Source: Neelides folsomi
Taxonomy: Eukaryota > Arthropoda > Collembola > Neelipleona > Neelidae
Direction of reading: 5' to 3'
Assembly (NCBI GenBank): GCA_034687125.1
Contig: JAQGBZ010000012.1
Location: 310,001 to 374,000, forward strand
Length of the DNA stretch: 64,000 nt
Shown: one piece after another, positions 61,815-64,000 of the stretch
How the letters are laid out: each line of letters starts with the position of its first letter
How positions within the stretch are numbered: position 1 is the first letter of the stretch
The notes under the pieces: generated by a model
Seen by the model: the letters and a program-made list of their open reading frames with translations, nothing else
What the model was told of the DNA's origin: nothing
Databases searched by the model: none
Position numbers and translations under genes: made by a program

Positions 61815-62792
61815 TTTAAAGCTCGGATTTGTACTTAATTAGCAAAACAAGTTCCACCAATGATCACGGGCGGTATTAAATAACCGCCCGTGGAGAGGAT
61901 TAAATTTTCTTAACTAACCTCTGAAAGTTTAAAAACGAAATGAAATTAACGAAGGAATTAAAGTTTTCTTGTGTTAGAAAAACAAGCATGCGACCAACAT
62001 CATGGTCAAATGTGCCATACAAAAAGTTTATATCTATATAGCAAGCTTTAGTCGAATTTAAAACATGCATGTTTCATAATGCCCTTATATTGCCAATATT
62101 GACGAGAAGAACGGTTTGTTGATGTCAATAATAAAAGGCTTCCTAAATGTTTCTACTTCAGAATTAAACATAATAGAGATTAAAAATGCCATACATTTGG
62201 ATTTTATGCAATAATCGGTGGGCAAAGTTAATACTACTTCGATAGAAGTTTTAGATTATTTAGGTATGTAAACCTGTTAGATATTTTCTCTTTTCTTTAT
62301 GGAGTGAAACTCCCCATACACACCCATACCCCTAGTACAAGTGAAAACAACCCACATCACGAGATTCAAAATGATTCGACGTATTTGCGAATCATAATAA
62401 AAAAGTCATTTATTTTATGCCAATCTTCATCTTTGATAACTTTGATCACAATTTATAGGAGTTGAATTATTTTATAATGAATTGTTAAATCTCCACTTCA
62501 AAAATACTTCACGTTATAATTACCGGACTCCTTATTCTTTATGTTTTTGTTTTGATTTACATTACTTTTTACATTTAAATAAGTTCTTATTTTTAACGTT
62601 CCGACTTTACACTTGACCTTATAAGAAATTAACCAAATAACGGAATTATTCGAGAGTTTGAACGAGAAAGGGCAAGGAGTGAAGGTAAAACGTGAAATAT
62701 TTAATTGTATAATATTTAATCAAATAATTTTTATTTATAGTTGGCCAACATCAAGAATCTATTCCATATTCTCATAATATAATCTAGCATCA
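61815..62792. promoter_or_regulatory. Divergent promoter interval, REXO5 and the receptor-tail gene
   Basis: About 980 bases lie between the two divergent starts. A probable noncoding first exon of the rightward gene ends near 62689 (AGTGAAG then GTAAAA), with its acceptor near 62740 (TTTATAG). A short inverted repeat surrounds 61867-61892 (ACGGGCGG ... CCGCCCGT). No other coding sequence is seen. Confidence 0.45.
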
Positions 62793-63285
62793 ATGGAGAA
62801 CTCAAATTTAATGACAGTAAAGCCTTTGCCGTTTAATCATGTCGATGATGGTATGTCAAGTGGAACCATTTTTTGTCTGCTATTTTTCATTGGAATCCTT
62901 GTTTATTTTGGAGGAGGTGATTTGTTTTTTTATTTTAATTTGTTACTTATATTTTGATTTGGAATTTTACTTTTAATTTACTTCATTTAGGTATTAAACG
63001 CTCTATTTACAATTTTATGTTTCATTTGCCTGAATAGGAATATTATTGAGAAAATTCGTTCGTGGTGCAGAAGGTTATGAAATGATTCCGCATTACGCTT
63101 TTTGGTCTGAATTGCCTGGTTTGGTTCGGGTGAGTGATTCTTGAAACGTTATAAAATAAATAATATTAATGCGTAAATATTATAGAACGAAAAGCAGTGT
63201 TTTTAAAATTGTTTAAATTTTTTAGGATGGAATTGTCTTCACACTCAATGGATGTAAAGCTGATCTTACATATGAAAGGATTTGA
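62793..63285 (+). CDS. Short membrane protein resembling the mannose-6-phosphate receptor tail
   Basis: Three exons close in phase: 62793-62916, 63038-63129 and 63226-63285, giving 91 residues. There is no signal peptide. A 20-residue N-terminus is followed by one hydrophobic span (GTIFCLLFFIGILVYFGGG), then RKFVRGAEGYEMIPHYAFW, SELPGLVRDGIVF and a short end. That tail resembles the membrane-proximal cytoplasmic tail of the cation-dependent mannose-6-phosphate receptor (G-A-x-G ... P-H-x-AFW-x-x-L-x-x-LV-x-DG-x-x-F), including the Phe-Trp sorting signal known from that receptor. The mannose-phosphate-binding lumenal domain is absent, and no upstream exons supplying it are visible. It could be a stand-alone cargo-free adaptor recruiter, or a small member of the MRH/ATG27-like group. 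Confidence 0.72.
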
Positions 63286-64000
63286 CTTCTCTATTTTCAA
63301 ATATCGTATGTTTAGAGTTAGTGAATATTTTAATTTAGTTTAATGGTTTGATTTAAATGTTCACAAAAATGTAAATATTTTTCGAGTTCGTGATATTATT
63401 ATATAAACTTGTGTGCATTTTTTTCAATTTAATATTCTTCATAATAGATATTATGCACTGGTAATGTTTAATTATTTAGTAAAATTCCTTGATAAATACC
63501 ATTTCGTAGCGTAATACTTATAAGATTTTATTTTAAACGAATGCAATTGAAAGCCAACAACGAGAGTATAAAATATACATACATTTCTTCCAAAATAACA
63601 ATGGTTTTTGTACTTATAATACATACATAAATGTAATATTGGTTGTTAAAATACAATGAATGTTCATCGACATTATAATCAAACATATCGTAAATATACT
63701 AATAATTAATAATTAGGTGTGTTATACTGTTAGTCTCGTTTAATCAACAAAAAGTTTATTTGTGATAACCAATACAAACTAAGGGCGAGTAATACAATTA
63801 TTTAGCAATACATTTTCTTTAATTAAGTAATAAGCGATTAAATGATGAAAAGTTGTAATGGCCCTTTGAATTTAAATTCAAACCGTTGAACTGAAATTTA
63901 ATAAAGATGTAAATATCAAAATTTTATAAGATAATTATGATTTATTATTAAAACATACAACATTTGGTGAAAACAAATATCAAGATGACACTGCATATTT
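63286..64000. other. AT-rich 3' flank to the window end
   Basis: Presumed 3' untranslated and intergenic sequence after the short membrane-protein gene. No coding signal is seen up to the window edge. Confidence 0.5.

Noticed and set aside
1-64000. tRNA, rRNA and other structured RNA genes
   Set aside because: I looked for cloverleaf-like GC-rich stretches on both strands and found none I could support by eye; a covariance-model scan would settle it.

Overview
The window is nuclear DNA of an animal. It is AT-rich, its genes are broken by many short GT-AG introns, and every recognisable product is metazoan: RASGRF-type Ras exchange factor, CYB5R4, ADAM17-like protein, lysyl hydroxylase (PLOD), OIG-4-like single-Ig protein, iRhom, survivin, HRS, UBFD1, MOSMO, ADAT3, REXO5. 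The repertoire (iRhom, an OIG-4-like protein, compact intron-rich genes) fits an ecdysozoan, most likely an arthropod, perhaps a crustacean. That placement is inference. Exon borders were read by hand and checked by requiring splice phases to close, which they do for nearly every gene.

Layout. 2059-4764 (+): a secreted charged protein of unknown family. 5916-14758 (-): RASGRF in 18 coding exons. 16392-18929 (-): CYB5R4. 19493-24536 (-): an ADAM17-like gene that has lost its zinc ligands and most of its disintegrin region; one intron holds a decayed OTU-protease copy, a GTCTC-rich repeat and a piggyBac relic. 25129-33192 (-): PLOD, with two alternative versions of one 49-codon exon and an OIG-4-like gene (28568-29299, +) nested antisense in an intron. 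34843-41270 (-): iRhom. 42873-47155 (+): a very acidic Ser/Asp/Lys-rich secreted proprotein built partly from a duplicated exon pair.

47660-48461 (-) survivin and 49245-52959 (+) HRS are head to head. 53653-55259 (-) UBFD1 and 55940-56943 (+) MOSMO are also head to head. 57643-58797 (-) ADAT3 starts 38 bases after the stop codon of REXO5 (58836-61814, -), an operon-like arrangement. 62793-63285 (+) is a 91-residue protein that looks like only the membrane segment and cytoplasmic tail of a cation-dependent mannose-6-phosphate receptor.

Most genes are unrelated housekeeping or signalling genes that happen to be neighbours. One theme stands out: the ADAM17-like pseudoprotease lies about 10 kb from iRhom, itself a pseudoprotease whose known job in other animals is to traffic ADAM17. 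HRS and the receptor-tail protein are both endosomal-sorting genes, and ADAT3 and REXO5 both act on RNA.
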